Virus record (IMG/VR): IMGVR_UViG_3300027973_000204
Coordinates: 1 to 25,518 of that record
Origin: a virus
Length of the DNA: 25,518 bases
Reading direction: 5' to 3' (one strand)
Shown: positions 1-5,432 of the stretch, one piece after another
Layout of the letters: each line of letters starts with the position of its first letter
Position numbering within the stretch: position 1 is the stretch's first letter
Notes under the pieces: model-generated
Database searches by the model: none
The model's input: the letters and a program-made list of their open reading frames with translations, nothing else
What the model was told of the DNA's origin: nothing
Translations under genes and position numbers: made by a program

Positions 1-2
1 CA

Positions 3-44
3 TTAACTTTTCTTTTTAAACTTGAATGCGTATTTATTACGCAT
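3..44 (-). CDS. Possible 14-residue leader peptide, coupled to a gene leaving the window
   Basis: On the minus strand an ATG at 44 is preceded by GGGAGG with a 5-base gap, one of the best ribosome binding sites in the window. It opens a 14-codon reading frame (MRNNKYAFKFKKKS) that is rich in lysine and arginine. Its TAA overlaps a further ATG at 3-1 as TAATG, the usual form of translational coupling, and that next frame runs off the left edge. The peptide may be a leader whose translation controls the next gene, or a chance ORF. It is antisense to the promoter of the RHH gene. Confidence 0.35.
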   Translation of the reverse strand: MRNKYAFKFKKKS

Positions 45-49
45 ACAAT
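22..49 (+). promoter_or_regulatory. Sigma70-like promoter for the RHH gene, giving a leaderless message
   Basis: A -35-like TTGAAT at 22-27 and a -10-like TACAAT at 44-49 are separated by 16 bases. Transcription would begin near 55-57, which is at or just before the ATG at 57, so the message should have essentially no leader. In agreement, the bases before the ATG (CCTCCCT) are not a ribosome binding site but resemble its complement. The promoter is inferred from sequence only. Confidence 0.6.
26..44. promoter_or_regulatory. Perfect palindrome, likely operator inside the promoter
   Basis: ATGCGTA at 26-32 and TACGCAT at 38-44 are exact inverted repeats around a 5-base AT spacer. The palindrome fills the space between the -35 and -10 boxes, so a bound protein would block RNA polymerase. 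The nearest candidate is the ribbon-helix-helix protein encoded immediately downstream, which would then repress itself. The same palindrome lies inside the 14-codon leader ORF on the opposite strand, so it could also act on leftward transcription. Confidence 0.55.
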
Positions 50-56
50 CCTCCCT

Positions 57-200
57 ATGAAAAAGGCGAAAACAAACCTTACGATCGACCCAAAAGTAAA
101 ACGCAACGGTGAGCGTCTTGCCAAAAAAAGTGGATTATCCCTTTCGGCATATATCACCACCCTGCTCGTTAAAGAGCTGGCCAAAGAAAATAGACGTTAG
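57..200 (+). CDS. Ribbon-helix-helix DNA-binding protein (47 aa)
   Basis: The predicted product is 47 residues and has the full ribbon-helix-helix pattern: a short beta strand (TNLTID, residues 7-12), a basic first helix (about 13-25), a turn ending in SGLSLS, and a second amphipathic helix running to the end. Proteins of this fold (Arc, Mnt, CopG) bind palindromic operators as dimers through the paired strands. It is the only supported plus-strand gene and its last four bases overlap the end of the convergent winged-helix gene. The ATG at 57 is chosen because it lies at the predicted transcription start and no other standard start is in frame upstream. The frame stays open to the window edge, so a longer product cannot be fully excluded. 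The likely role is an autoregulated repressor. Confidence 0.78.
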   Translation: MKKAKTNLTIDPKVKRNGERLAKKSGLSLSAYITTLLVKELAKENRR

Positions 201-496
201 CTTTTTGGGGATTTGCCTGCAGTAAGGCGGTAGTGCGGTACCTTGCGGCAGTGGCCTAGAAACTTCTTTCCATTTGCATCAACGTGAGGCAATCGGATCA
301 CATAGCTTTTTCTTTCCGCCCTGCCATCCTTAACTAAGTGCGCCAAAAGTTTATTGGCATAATTTGCTGACTTGCCCCACAGCTTTGCGATTTGGTTTTT
401 AGTTAGCCAGCCGTCTGGCACTACTTCCTGCCGATGCCCAGCGACATACTCCGTTAGGACGGTCGCCCAATCTGACTTTATACTGGATACCGCCAT
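197..496 (-). CDS. Winged helix-turn-helix protein, likely DNA-binding (99 aa)
   Basis: The start is set at the ATG at 496 (MAVSSIK) because GGGAGGAG lies just upstream; an upstream in-frame ATG at 649 lies deep inside the metallophosphoesterase gene and is less likely. The start overlaps the end of that gene by 19 bases. Residues about 25-55 (GWLTKNQIAKLWGKS then KLLAHLVKDGRAERK) read as a helix-turn-helix followed by a wing, as in winged-helix regulators. The C-terminal part (GKKFLGHCRKVPHYRL) is basic and could complete the wing. It is the last gene of the leftward run, facing the RHH gene tail to tail. The target is unknown; a late-gene regulator is one possibility. Confidence 0.7.
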   Translation of the reverse strand: MAVSSIKSDWATVLTEYVAGHRQEVVPDGWLTKNQIAKLWGKSANYANKLLAHLVKDGRAERKSYVIRLPHVDANGKKFLGHCRKVPHYRLTAGKSPKS

Positions 497-1224
497 ACTC
501 CTCCCACTGGCGACAGGACGTTTACGGTGCAACCTTGCCCGCCTTCCACGTATTCGCCCCAAGCGACGCCGTGCTGCCATCTGGTAACGGATCGCATTCT
601 CCTGGCGTAGTGCATGCTGGGAATATCGGCTAGACAACCGATCGACCAACCCACGGGTGCGCCAATACTGCGGCCAGCCGTCCGATCTACCCGGTGCAGA
701 TGGCCCATGACGACAGGCTTTCGGAGCATTTCAACGTGGTCGCGTACCGCGCTGGACTCTGAATACATAAAGCCGTGGCCGAATGCCGTGCCTCCTAGAA
801 TGCGCCAGCCTTTCTCAATGTCGTAAGGCACGTACTGCGCCTTTAGATCCTTGCACATGTTGTAGATCTCCGACTTGGCCGACGTGCAGCAGTGCGCCAC
901 AATCGCACTTGGCGAGTATTGTAGAGCCGTTAGGCGGTGCTCATGGTTTCCCTCAAAGATGTAGCGTGGCGCAAGTTCTCGGACGAAATTAACCCCTGCA
1001 TCAAAGTCCTCGCGGATGGACGAACTGCGTTCGGGAGAATCTGGATCTTTCCTTGCGCTACTCATTAGCCCGGACAGATCGACGAAATCCCCTAAGTGCA
1101 GCGTCATATTTGGTTGCCACCTCCGCTTCATTTCTAAGGCGGCACGGCAGGCAGCCGCATTCGCCAGGTGTCCGTGGCTGCACGATACGGCAAGCCACCG
1201 CTTCCACTTGCGAATTACTTTCAT
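478..1224 (-). CDS. Calcineurin-like metallophosphoesterase, motif I altered
   Basis: This 248-residue protein carries the metallophosphoesterase motifs in order: SCSHGH at residues 14-19, GDFVD at 45-49, GNHE at 92-95, GH at 149-150 and GHLH at 174-177. Enzymes of this fold use two metal ions to cleave phosphate mono- or diesters, with substrates from nucleic acid ends to cyclic nucleotides. In motif I the usual Asp of the SDxHG pattern is a Cys (residue 15), so one metal ligand is missing or replaced. The ATG at 1224 overlaps the stop of the preceding gene as ATGA. It is placed after the lysis genes in an accessory position. The substrate cannot be predicted; roles in nucleic acid end repair or defence evasion are only guesses. 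Confidence 0.82.
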   Translation of the reverse strand: MKVIRKWKRWLAVSCSHGHLANAAACRAALEMKRRWQPNMTLHLGDFVDLSGLMSSARKDPDSPERSSSIREDFDAGVNFVRELAPRYIFEGNHEHRLTALQYSPSAIVAHCCTSAKSEIYNMCKDLKAQYVPYDIEKGWRILGGTAFGHGFMYSESSAVRDHVEMLRKPVVMGHLHRVDRTAGRSIGAPVGWSIGCLADIPSMHYARRMRSVTRWQHGVAWGEYVEGGQGCTVNVLSPVGGVWRYPV

Positions 1225-1535
1225 TTCTTATCAGCGGCCGACGGGAATCCTTCAAGCACCGCGAGAATCTGACGGCAACTTTCCCGCGATTGAGCCGCCA
1301 CCACGCTTTCGTCGCTTGCTCCGATCAGCGCAATCTCCGCAATCACGGATAGCTGCATCTTTAGGGTGTGGACGTAAGTGCAGAGATCGAGCACCTCTTC
1401 CCAGGCATCTTTCCAAACTGGCCTTCGCCACAACGCCCCACCGTGCTCGTCTTGGCCTTTGCGGTACTTAGCGTCTAGATCCTTGGTTAAATCGCGGAGG
1501 ATTCCCGCAAGATGCTTTTCGTGTTCGGGCGTCAC
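1221..1535 (-). CDS. Small helical phage protein, possibly MazG-like
   Basis: The start is set at the GTG at 1535, which forms a GTGA overlap with the endolysin stop and has GGAG six bases upstream; a GTG four codons earlier is less well placed. The 104-residue product has the stretch KYRKGQDEHGG followed by LW and then WEEVLDLCTYVHTL (residues about 24-60). That pattern is typical of short phage proteins often annotated as hypothetical or as relatives of MazG-type nucleotide pyrophosphohydrolases, where acidic residues of EExxD helices bind magnesium. The full MazG motif set is not visible. If the kinship holds, it would clean or adjust nucleotide pools. It is ATGA-coupled to the metallophosphoesterase gene. 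Confidence 0.6.
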   Translation of the reverse strand: MTPEHEKHLAGILRDLTKDLDAKYRKGQDEHGGALWRRPVWKDAWEEVLDLCTYVHTLKMQLSVIAEIALIGASDESVVAAQSRESCRQILAVLEGFPSAADKK

Positions 1536-2053
1536 CGTGAACTCCACGGCCGGTTACTGACTAGGCTTGTGGCCTTGCTTTTTTTGCGGATGTCCTTGGC
1601 CTGTACTTGTTCCACAGCGTTGCGTGAGATGTCACGCCACGACTTGAACTTGTTGGATTGCAAGTGACCTGTTTCCCAAGAGATTGCGGCCAGCTCAAAA
1701 GTAACGCCCACGTGCTCGCCTAGGCGGAAAGCGGTTTCGTTGTCCCAATCCGCAATCCATAGATCCGCGTTTTTGCCTGACTGCTTTAACGGCACCCAAT
1801 CAAACGCAAGGCCATAGTTATGATAACTTTCCCCTGGCTTAGCCTTAGTCACGATCTTGCTGCTACCGTCCGTCCTTCCTTTCGCATAAAGCGCAGCCTG
1901 CTCCTCCATCGTTCGCCTCCCGCAGTAAATCAGCGGCTCGATCCGGCTTGTGACCATTTCATTCACCCATCCCCTCACCTGCTTTTGAAAGCTGGCGTCT
2001 AGTGAATTAATCGCCCGCAAGGTGCGGGAGCTGGCCTCAGAGAGGCTGGTCAC
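1532..2053 (-). CDS. Endolysin, L-alanyl-D-glutamate peptidase type (M15 family)
   Basis: The 173-residue product carries the M15 zinc peptidase signature SYHNYGLAFDW at residues 76-86, giving His78 and Asp85 as zinc ligands, and a second part WETGHLQ in which His130 is the third ligand and Glu127 a probable catalytic acid. Enzymes of this type (T5 endolysin, Ply500) cut the L-Ala to D-Glu bond of peptidoglycan stem peptides at the end of infection. The arrangement follows Ply/T5 closely except for Glu in place of Asp three residues before the last His. It starts with GTG at 2053, overlapping the lipoprotein stop as GTGA. No signal peptide is seen, so export should depend on a holin. The last 30 residues are basic and not part of the catalytic domain. 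Confidence 0.9.
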   Translation of the reverse strand: MTSLSEASSRTLRAINSLDASFQKQVRGWVNEMVTSRIEPLIYCGRRTMEEQAALYAKGRTDGSSKIVTKAKPGESYHNYGLAFDWVPLKQSGKNADLWIADWDNETAFRLGEHVGVTFELAAISWETGHLQSNKFKSWRDISRNAVEQVQAKDIRKKSKATSLVSNRPWSSR

Positions 2054-2298
2054 TGCCTCGCTCGCTCGCGTTGAGTTTCTGCCAGGCTATCAGAAAGCGC
2101 TTTGAGCGATTCCGCAAATAAGTCTCTATAAACTTGTGGGCACGGGGGGTTTGTTCGTTCCGCTTTGTCCCAGGCGTAGATAAAGTAGCTGATCGTGTCT
2201 GGGCTTGGCGGCGGGCCGTCCTGCGTTTGCGAGGTTGTCGCACAGGAGCACAGCGCAAGGCTAAGAACTAGGAGGAGGGCGATGCGTCCACCAGGCAT
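2050..2298 (-). CDS. Small proline-rich lipoprotein, outer-spanin (Rz1-like) candidate
   Basis: The 82-residue product begins with a short basic segment, a hydrophobic core (residues 6-16) and a lipobox-like LCSC ending at Cys19, as in a lipoprotein signal peptide. The mature part starts CATTSQTQDG and then PPPSP, a proline-rich start like Rz1. The gene begins inside the end of the upstream small membrane-protein gene in another frame (38-base overlap) and ends against the endolysin gene. Outer spanins are lipoproteins that, with an inner-membrane partner, destroy the outer membrane at the last stage of lysis. Position and overlap support that role. The lipobox has Cys at -2, which is uncommon, and the mature part is longer than the classical Rz1. 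Confidence 0.62.
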   Translation of the reverse strand: MPGGRIALLLVLSLALCSCATTSQTQDGPPPSPDTISYFIYAWDKAERTNPPCPQVYRDLFAESLKALSDSLAETQRERARQ

Positions 2299-2431
2299 TT
2301 ATGTCTCTCTGTCTTTTGCGGCGTTCTAGTTCGATCGCTTCAAAGTTACGCTGAAGCGGTGATTTGCGTTTTAAAAACCAGAGAACGATCCCGATTATTC
2401 CGCCAAGCGCCGTTAAGATTCCGGCGATCAT
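2261..2431 (-). CDS. Tiny membrane protein in the lysis cluster (56 aa)
   Basis: An ATG at 2431 opens a 56-codon frame ending in TAG at 2261. One membrane segment covers residues about 2-20 (a Gly and Ile rich stretch ending in LWFL), followed at once by KRK and a strongly charged helix (RNFEAIELERRKRQRD). The lipoprotein gene starts within its last 13 codons. The overlap resembles Rz with nested Rz1, but the positive residues just after the membrane segment predict that the tail is in the cytoplasm, which is opposite to an inner spanin, and it is much shorter. A holin, holin regulator or an unusual spanin partner are all possible. Confidence 0.6.
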   Translation of the reverse strand: MIAGILTALGGIIGIVLWFLKRKSPLQRNFEAIELERRKRQRDINAWWTHRPPPSS

Positions 2432-2437
2432 CAGTGG

Positions 2438-2608
2438 TTATTTTCTTGAAAACTTAGACAAGAAATCGACGATCTTTTGGAGCGTGCGCTCTGGCTCATC
2501 GCCAGGGATAAACGTGGCCACAGCAGCAACGGCCGCCAAGAGTGCGGTAACTGCGCCAAGGGCGCCAAGCCAATCGATTTTAAGTAGTTGGGGGATGATT
2601 GTTTCCAT
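2438..2608 (-). CDS. Single-span membrane protein, holin candidate (56 aa)
   Basis: An ATG at 2608, with AGGGG just before it, opens a 56-codon frame ending in TAA at 2438. Residues about 13-34 form one Ala, Leu and Val rich membrane helix (LGALGAVTALLAAVAAVATF). It is followed by an acidic turn (PGDEPE) and an amphipathic basic helix ending SKFSRK. Size, single helix and position beside the endolysin fit a small holin, which would release the peptidase to the cell wall. Nothing in the sequence separates a true holin from an antiholin. Confidence 0.6.
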   Translation of the reverse strand: METIIPQLLKIDWLGALGAVTALLAAVAAVATFIPGDEPERTLQKIVDFLSKFSRK

Positions 2609-2623
2609 GCCCCTAGCTGGGTG

Positions 2624-2884
2624 TCAAAGGCTGAACCGACGCTTAATCAACTCCCAGGTCGTGCTGACTACTGCACCGGATATTAACGCCACTAGCCACA
2701 GCTTCGTTTTAATCGTGTGGGCCTCGCGTTCCATGTTGGTTAGACGGCCGTGGTACTCGCCCAGGCTGGCTTGAGAGCGTTCTAGTAAATCTAGGATTAC
2801 CGACTGGCGGGTTTCTATTCTTGCGATCGATTCTCGGACTAGGCTCAACCGTTCGGAAAGTTCAGCGACTTGGTCGGTGCTCAT
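2624..2884 (-). CDS. Coiled-coil plus membrane anchor protein, XhlA-like lysis protein
   Basis: The start is set at ATG 2884, which overlaps the stop of the preceding small gene as ATGA; a start at 2923 would run back into that gene. The 86-residue product has a long coiled-coil-like helix (residues about 3-55, heptads of Leu, Ile and Val) and one membrane segment near residues 62-78 (LWLVALISGAVV). It ends in KRRFSL. This layout, soluble coiled coil then C-terminal anchor, is shared by XhlA-type proteins and many small phage proteins next to holins. Its job is probably to modulate or support the holin. Confidence 0.6.
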   Translation of the reverse strand: MSTDQVAELSERLSLVRESIARIETRQSVILDLLERSQASLGEYHGRLTNMEREAHTIKTKLWLVALISGAVVSTTWELIKRRFSL

Positions 2885-3036
2885 AGGGTGGCCGTTTCTG
2901 CGCCTTCCGCGATCCGTACCCACTCGTTACCCTGGGCGTCAGTCCAGCGAACGATAAAACCTTCAGCCTCTAAAAAGCGCAGGCTGGCAGTGAACTCACG
3001 CCAACCGGGCGTGTTGCGATCGTCTGAAGCAGTCAT
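2881..3036 (-). CDS. Small soluble protein of unknown function (51 aa)
   Basis: An ATG at 3036 opens a 51-codon frame ending in TGA at 2881, and its stop overlaps the next start as ATGA. The product begins MTASDDRNTPGWREF and has a helix (ASLRFLEAEG) followed by two probable strands (FIVRWTD, EWVRIAE). It could be a compact winged-helix-like or beta-hairpin fold. The close coupling to a lysis-region gene on one side and to the 98-residue gene on the other argues that it is real. No family is recognised. Confidence 0.55.
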   Translation of the reverse strand: MTASDDRNTPGWREFTASLRFLEAEGFIVRWTDAQGNEWVRIAEGAETATL

Positions 3037-3041
3037 TCATT

Positions 3042-3338
3042 TTACTCGTACCGAATCGCATCTACTTGTTCATTAGTAGAACAATTTAATACAGTCGCCT
3101 TACAAGCCAGATACTTGTTTCTGCATTCATTGATCCAGCCAAGAATCTGTGCCTTCTTTTCACCATCATAGATTCCGTTCGCACAGTTACGCTCGTCTGT
3201 CTCAGTTACTTTGGTGCGGATCAGCTTTGTGGTTTCGTCTGCCCAGACTAACTTCCTCTCCTCAATAGCTTCGACAAGCGTTCTAGTGTCCTCGACTTTT
3301 ACAAGCACTCCGTCTAGATAGTATTCTTGGCGTGGCAT
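3042..3338 (-). CDS. Unknown protein between fibre and lysis genes (98 aa)
   Basis: The ATG at 3338 has AGGA about seven bases upstream and the gap to the previous stop is only three bases. The 98-residue product starts with a probable strand-turn-strand (EYYLDGVLVKVED), followed by charged helices and a Cys-containing C-terminal helix with CRNKYLAC and NC. Genes in this place after receptor-binding proteins are often fibre-assembly chaperones, and the C-terminal helix loosely recalls those, but no family signature is clear. The three closely spaced Cys residues could be structural. Confidence 0.6.
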   Translation of the reverse strand: MPRQEYYLDGVLVKVEDTRTLVEAIEERKLVWADETTKLIRTKVTETDERNCANGIYDGEKKAQILGWINECRNKYLACKATVLNCSTNEQVDAIRYE

Positions 3339-3341
3339 AAT

Positions 3342-3995
3342 TTATCCTATAAATATTGCTGTGCTTGAAGCTGGGACGCTTTGACCGCTAAATGATGAGT
3401 AGTCCACAGATGTATTTGTATAATCAGTAAGCAAATTTTGTGTATATCCATAAAGAGCTGGCAAGGGAAAAGCAGGCGTTCCGTACTGTGTAGTCGGACT
3501 TGTCGGATCAAATCCTCCCATAAACTGTGAAAATATATAATCGTTTGTACCAGAATTTATATTAAACGATCTAATTGTTCCGCTACTATTCAAAGTTGAA
3601 CCTGTGGCTTTAATTAGTGCAAAGAAAATTCCGCTAGGGGCTTGCCAAGAAGTTCCATAAGAAACTGTTTTAACACCGCTTGTTGCCGCATCAATTCCAG
3701 TTGCTAGGCTGTTTGGTATCTGCACGCCAACTCTTACTTGTCCATTTACATTTGCTGGATAATAAAAAGCTAATTGTATTACTGGCGTACCAGTATTTGT
3801 CATGGCTGTAACTACTTCAAATTTTGCAGTCGTAATAATTTTTGGAGAACTAATGAAATATGTAGCCCATCCAGTATAATAATTATATAAACCATTAGTT
3901 TGATCGCATCTTCCGTGAGCCATAAAAGGTCCGATATAACGATTCGATGGGACGGATGTATTGGTAAAACTAGGGATGGATTTGGTAAGTGCCAT
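3342..3995 (-). CDS. Probable receptor-binding or fibre-tip protein, AT-rich
   Basis: The 217-residue product is rich in Ser, Thr, Gly, Asn and Tyr, with many alternating short strands and very few charged residues, as in beta-structured virion surface proteins. AGGAG lies six bases before the ATG at 3995. It follows the fibre gene 4005-5054 directly. The base composition is visibly richer in A and T than both neighbours, which points to exchange by recombination, as is common for receptor-binding parts. No catalytic motif is seen. The function is inferred from position, composition and sequence style. Confidence 0.6.
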   Translation of the reverse strand: MALTKSIPSFTNTSVPSNRYIGPFMAHGRCDQTNGLYNYYTGWATYFISSPKIITTAKFEVVTAMTNTGTPVIQLAFYYPANVNGQVRVGVQIPNSLATGIDAATSGVKTVSYGTSWQAPSGIFFALIKATGSTLNSSGTIRSFNINSGTNDYIFSQFMGGFDPTSPTTQYGTPAFPLPALYGYTQNLLTDYTNTSVDYSSFSGQSVPASSTAIFIG

Positions 3996-4004
3996 CGCCT
4001 ACTC

Positions 4005-5054
4005 CTAGCTAACTTGGCAAACCCTGGCCGTGCCGGCCGTGGCGAATACAGCCGAGTGAAGTAGCGATAACTGCCCCGCTGGGCATTCCCAGTAATCTCC
4101 AGCCGATAGGCGCACTTGATAAGCGACGGTAGTGCAAGTCGCTCCTGGCGATATGTGCAAATTACCAGCTCCCTCATTAAACACAGTCAGCACTTCCCTG
4201 CCATCAACCGCTGAGACGAGCGTGGTAGAGGCTGTGGTACTTGTAAAATTAGTAGCAGAAACAGTTGTGCCTTGAGCTGGAAAGAATGTGACTACGGTAT
4301 TGGTAATCGTAACGCCATGAGTTACGCAAGAGCCGATGGTCACCGAATTGCCAATCGTGACGGAGGAGATGCTGATGGGTACAGTGCCAGAAATTGACGC
4401 GGTGACTGAGCCGATCTGCGCCGTCCCGGCCGCTAAAGCGGGGAGCGAGCTAACCGTAACAGTAGTGGATGTAAGCGAGACGGGTTGTGTGGCTTGAAAG
4501 AATGTGCCGCTGACAGGCTGTGTGGCCTGCCAGAACGTGCCAGATACAGGAACTGTCCCGCTGATGCTTGCCGTTACGCTTCCGATTTGTGCTGTGCCTG
4601 CCCCGATAGTTACTGAGCCAGATATAGGAAAACTAGAGCCACCTGACGAATTGATGGCCTCGACTTTTAGTCTGTTTGATCCAGGCACCATTTCCAACCC
4701 TCGCCACGTACCATCAGATCCAAGCCCATACGCACAAACCACAGTCGATGCTGGGAAGTTTGAGATACTGGCCGTCACCGCCCCGCTAACCGTCACCGCG
4801 CTTGCTCTGAGCTGCGTGTCGGTGAGGGCTAAGTTTGAAAATGTTACGGCCTGCGATGATGGAAAATTGCTAATCGTAACGGCCGCACCCACGGTCACGG
4901 TCACGTTTTCTAACGCACTTAGGCTGTTGCTATCCAACGCCACGGTGACGGTGTTGGCGACGGTAACGGTGGATGAAAGCGCCCCAGAGATAACGGGTGC
5001 GGATAGTGTAACAACGGTGGGCGTTTCGGTAATTTGTAGATAAATGTCGCTCAT
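4005..5054 (-). CDS. Repeat-containing tail fibre or virion surface protein
   Basis: The 349-residue product is almost entirely Val, Thr, Ser, Gly and Ile in short beta repeats. Residues 154-170 and 211-227 repeat AQIGSVTASISGTVP almost exactly. Residues 172-193 hold two copies of an SGTF(W/F)QATQPVS unit, a motif I know from many phage surface proteins. From about residue 270 a different domain begins (DGREVLTVFNEGAGNLHI then a Cys-containing region), like the C-terminal domain found on many virion fibres. There is no ribosome binding site before ATG 5054; instead an 8-base tandem repeat fills the gap. The role is probably a fibre or decoration exposed on the particle. Confidence 0.68.
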   Translation of the reverse strand: MSDIYLQITETPTVVTLSAPVISGALSSTVTVANTVTVALDSNSLSALENVTVTVGAAVTISNFPSSQAVTFSNLALTDTQLRASAVTVSGAVTASISNFPASTVVCAYGLGSDGTWRGLEMVPGSNRLKVEAINSSGGSSFPISGSVTIGAGTAQIGSVTASISGTVPVSGTFWQATQPVSGTFFQATQPVSLTSTTVTVSSLPALAAGTAQIGSVTASISGTVPISISSVTIGNSVTIGSCVTHGVTITNTVVTFFPAQGTTVSATNFTSTTASTTLVSAVDGREVLTVFNEGAGNLHISPGATCTTVAYQVRLSAGDYWECPAGQLSLLHSAVFATAGTARVCQVS

Positions 5055-5060
5055 TTTTGG

Positions 5061-5087
5061 AAGGGGTTAAGGGATTAAGGGGTTAAG
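5061..5087. repeat. Tandem 8-base repeat in the gap between two fibre genes
   Basis: The plus strand reads AAGGGGTT, AAGGGATT, AAGGGGTT and then AAG, so three near-identical 8-base units in 27 bases. It fills the gap where a ribosome binding site for the minus-strand gene starting at 5054 would be expected. In the message it reads as pyrimidine-rich CTTAACCCC units. Confidence 0.75.
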
Positions 5088-5093
5088 ATTTTT

Positions 5094-5429
5094 TTAGGTT
5101 ACGGTTATTCTAGGAGATAGTGTCACCACGCCTTCGAGCAAGCGGGTGGCGATGCCAGCGCTAGTTACTTGCACTAGGTCATACTTCGCCCCGCTGGTAG
5201 GCACGAGCAGGCTGGCTGCTGATGTGACGGTAAGGCGTAGCTGGCCACCGGCCGCCGACACTACGCTAGTACCAATCTGCGTTACCACCGTGCCCCCTGG
5301 CATCTGGCGGATCTGGGCGGTAAACGTCCGACCCGCTAAGCTGATGTAGCCCTGGGTGGCGGTGGTCAAAAACAGATCCCGCGTCCAGTCCGTCCCCTGC
5401 TCGATCGTAATGTCGTAGGAGGCGGCCAT
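5094..5429 (-). CDS. Small tail-fibre-associated beta-sandwich protein
   Basis: The 111-residue product starts MAASYDITIEQGTDWTRDL and continues with LAGRTFTAQIRQ and a repeated strand pattern. This start (YDxxIEQGxxW, then GxTFxAQIR) is a recognisable type of small phage protein that follows fibre genes in many tailed phages and is predicted to form an immunoglobulin-like sandwich. Its job is not established; a structural or accessory virion part is likely. It starts three bases after the previous stop, with no clear ribosome binding site, so translation is probably coupled. Confidence 0.65.
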   Translation of the reverse strand: MAASYDITIEQGTDWTRDLFLTTATQGYISLAGRTFTAQIRQMPGGTVVTQIGTSVVSAAGGQLRLTVTSAASLLVPTSGAKYDLVQVTSAGIATRLLEGVVTLSPRITVT

Positions 5430-5432
5430 GGC

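Noticed and set aside
2261-2431. Canonical inner spanin (Rz)
   Set aside because: The overlap with a lipoprotein gene fits, but basic residues directly after the membrane segment and the short length do not match an inner spanin, so only a neutral call is made.
4504-5043. 179-codon open frame on the plus strand
   Set aside because: It runs antisense to the repeat-rich fibre gene, whose minus-strand product has recognisable phage motifs. The plus-strand product has no coherent domain.
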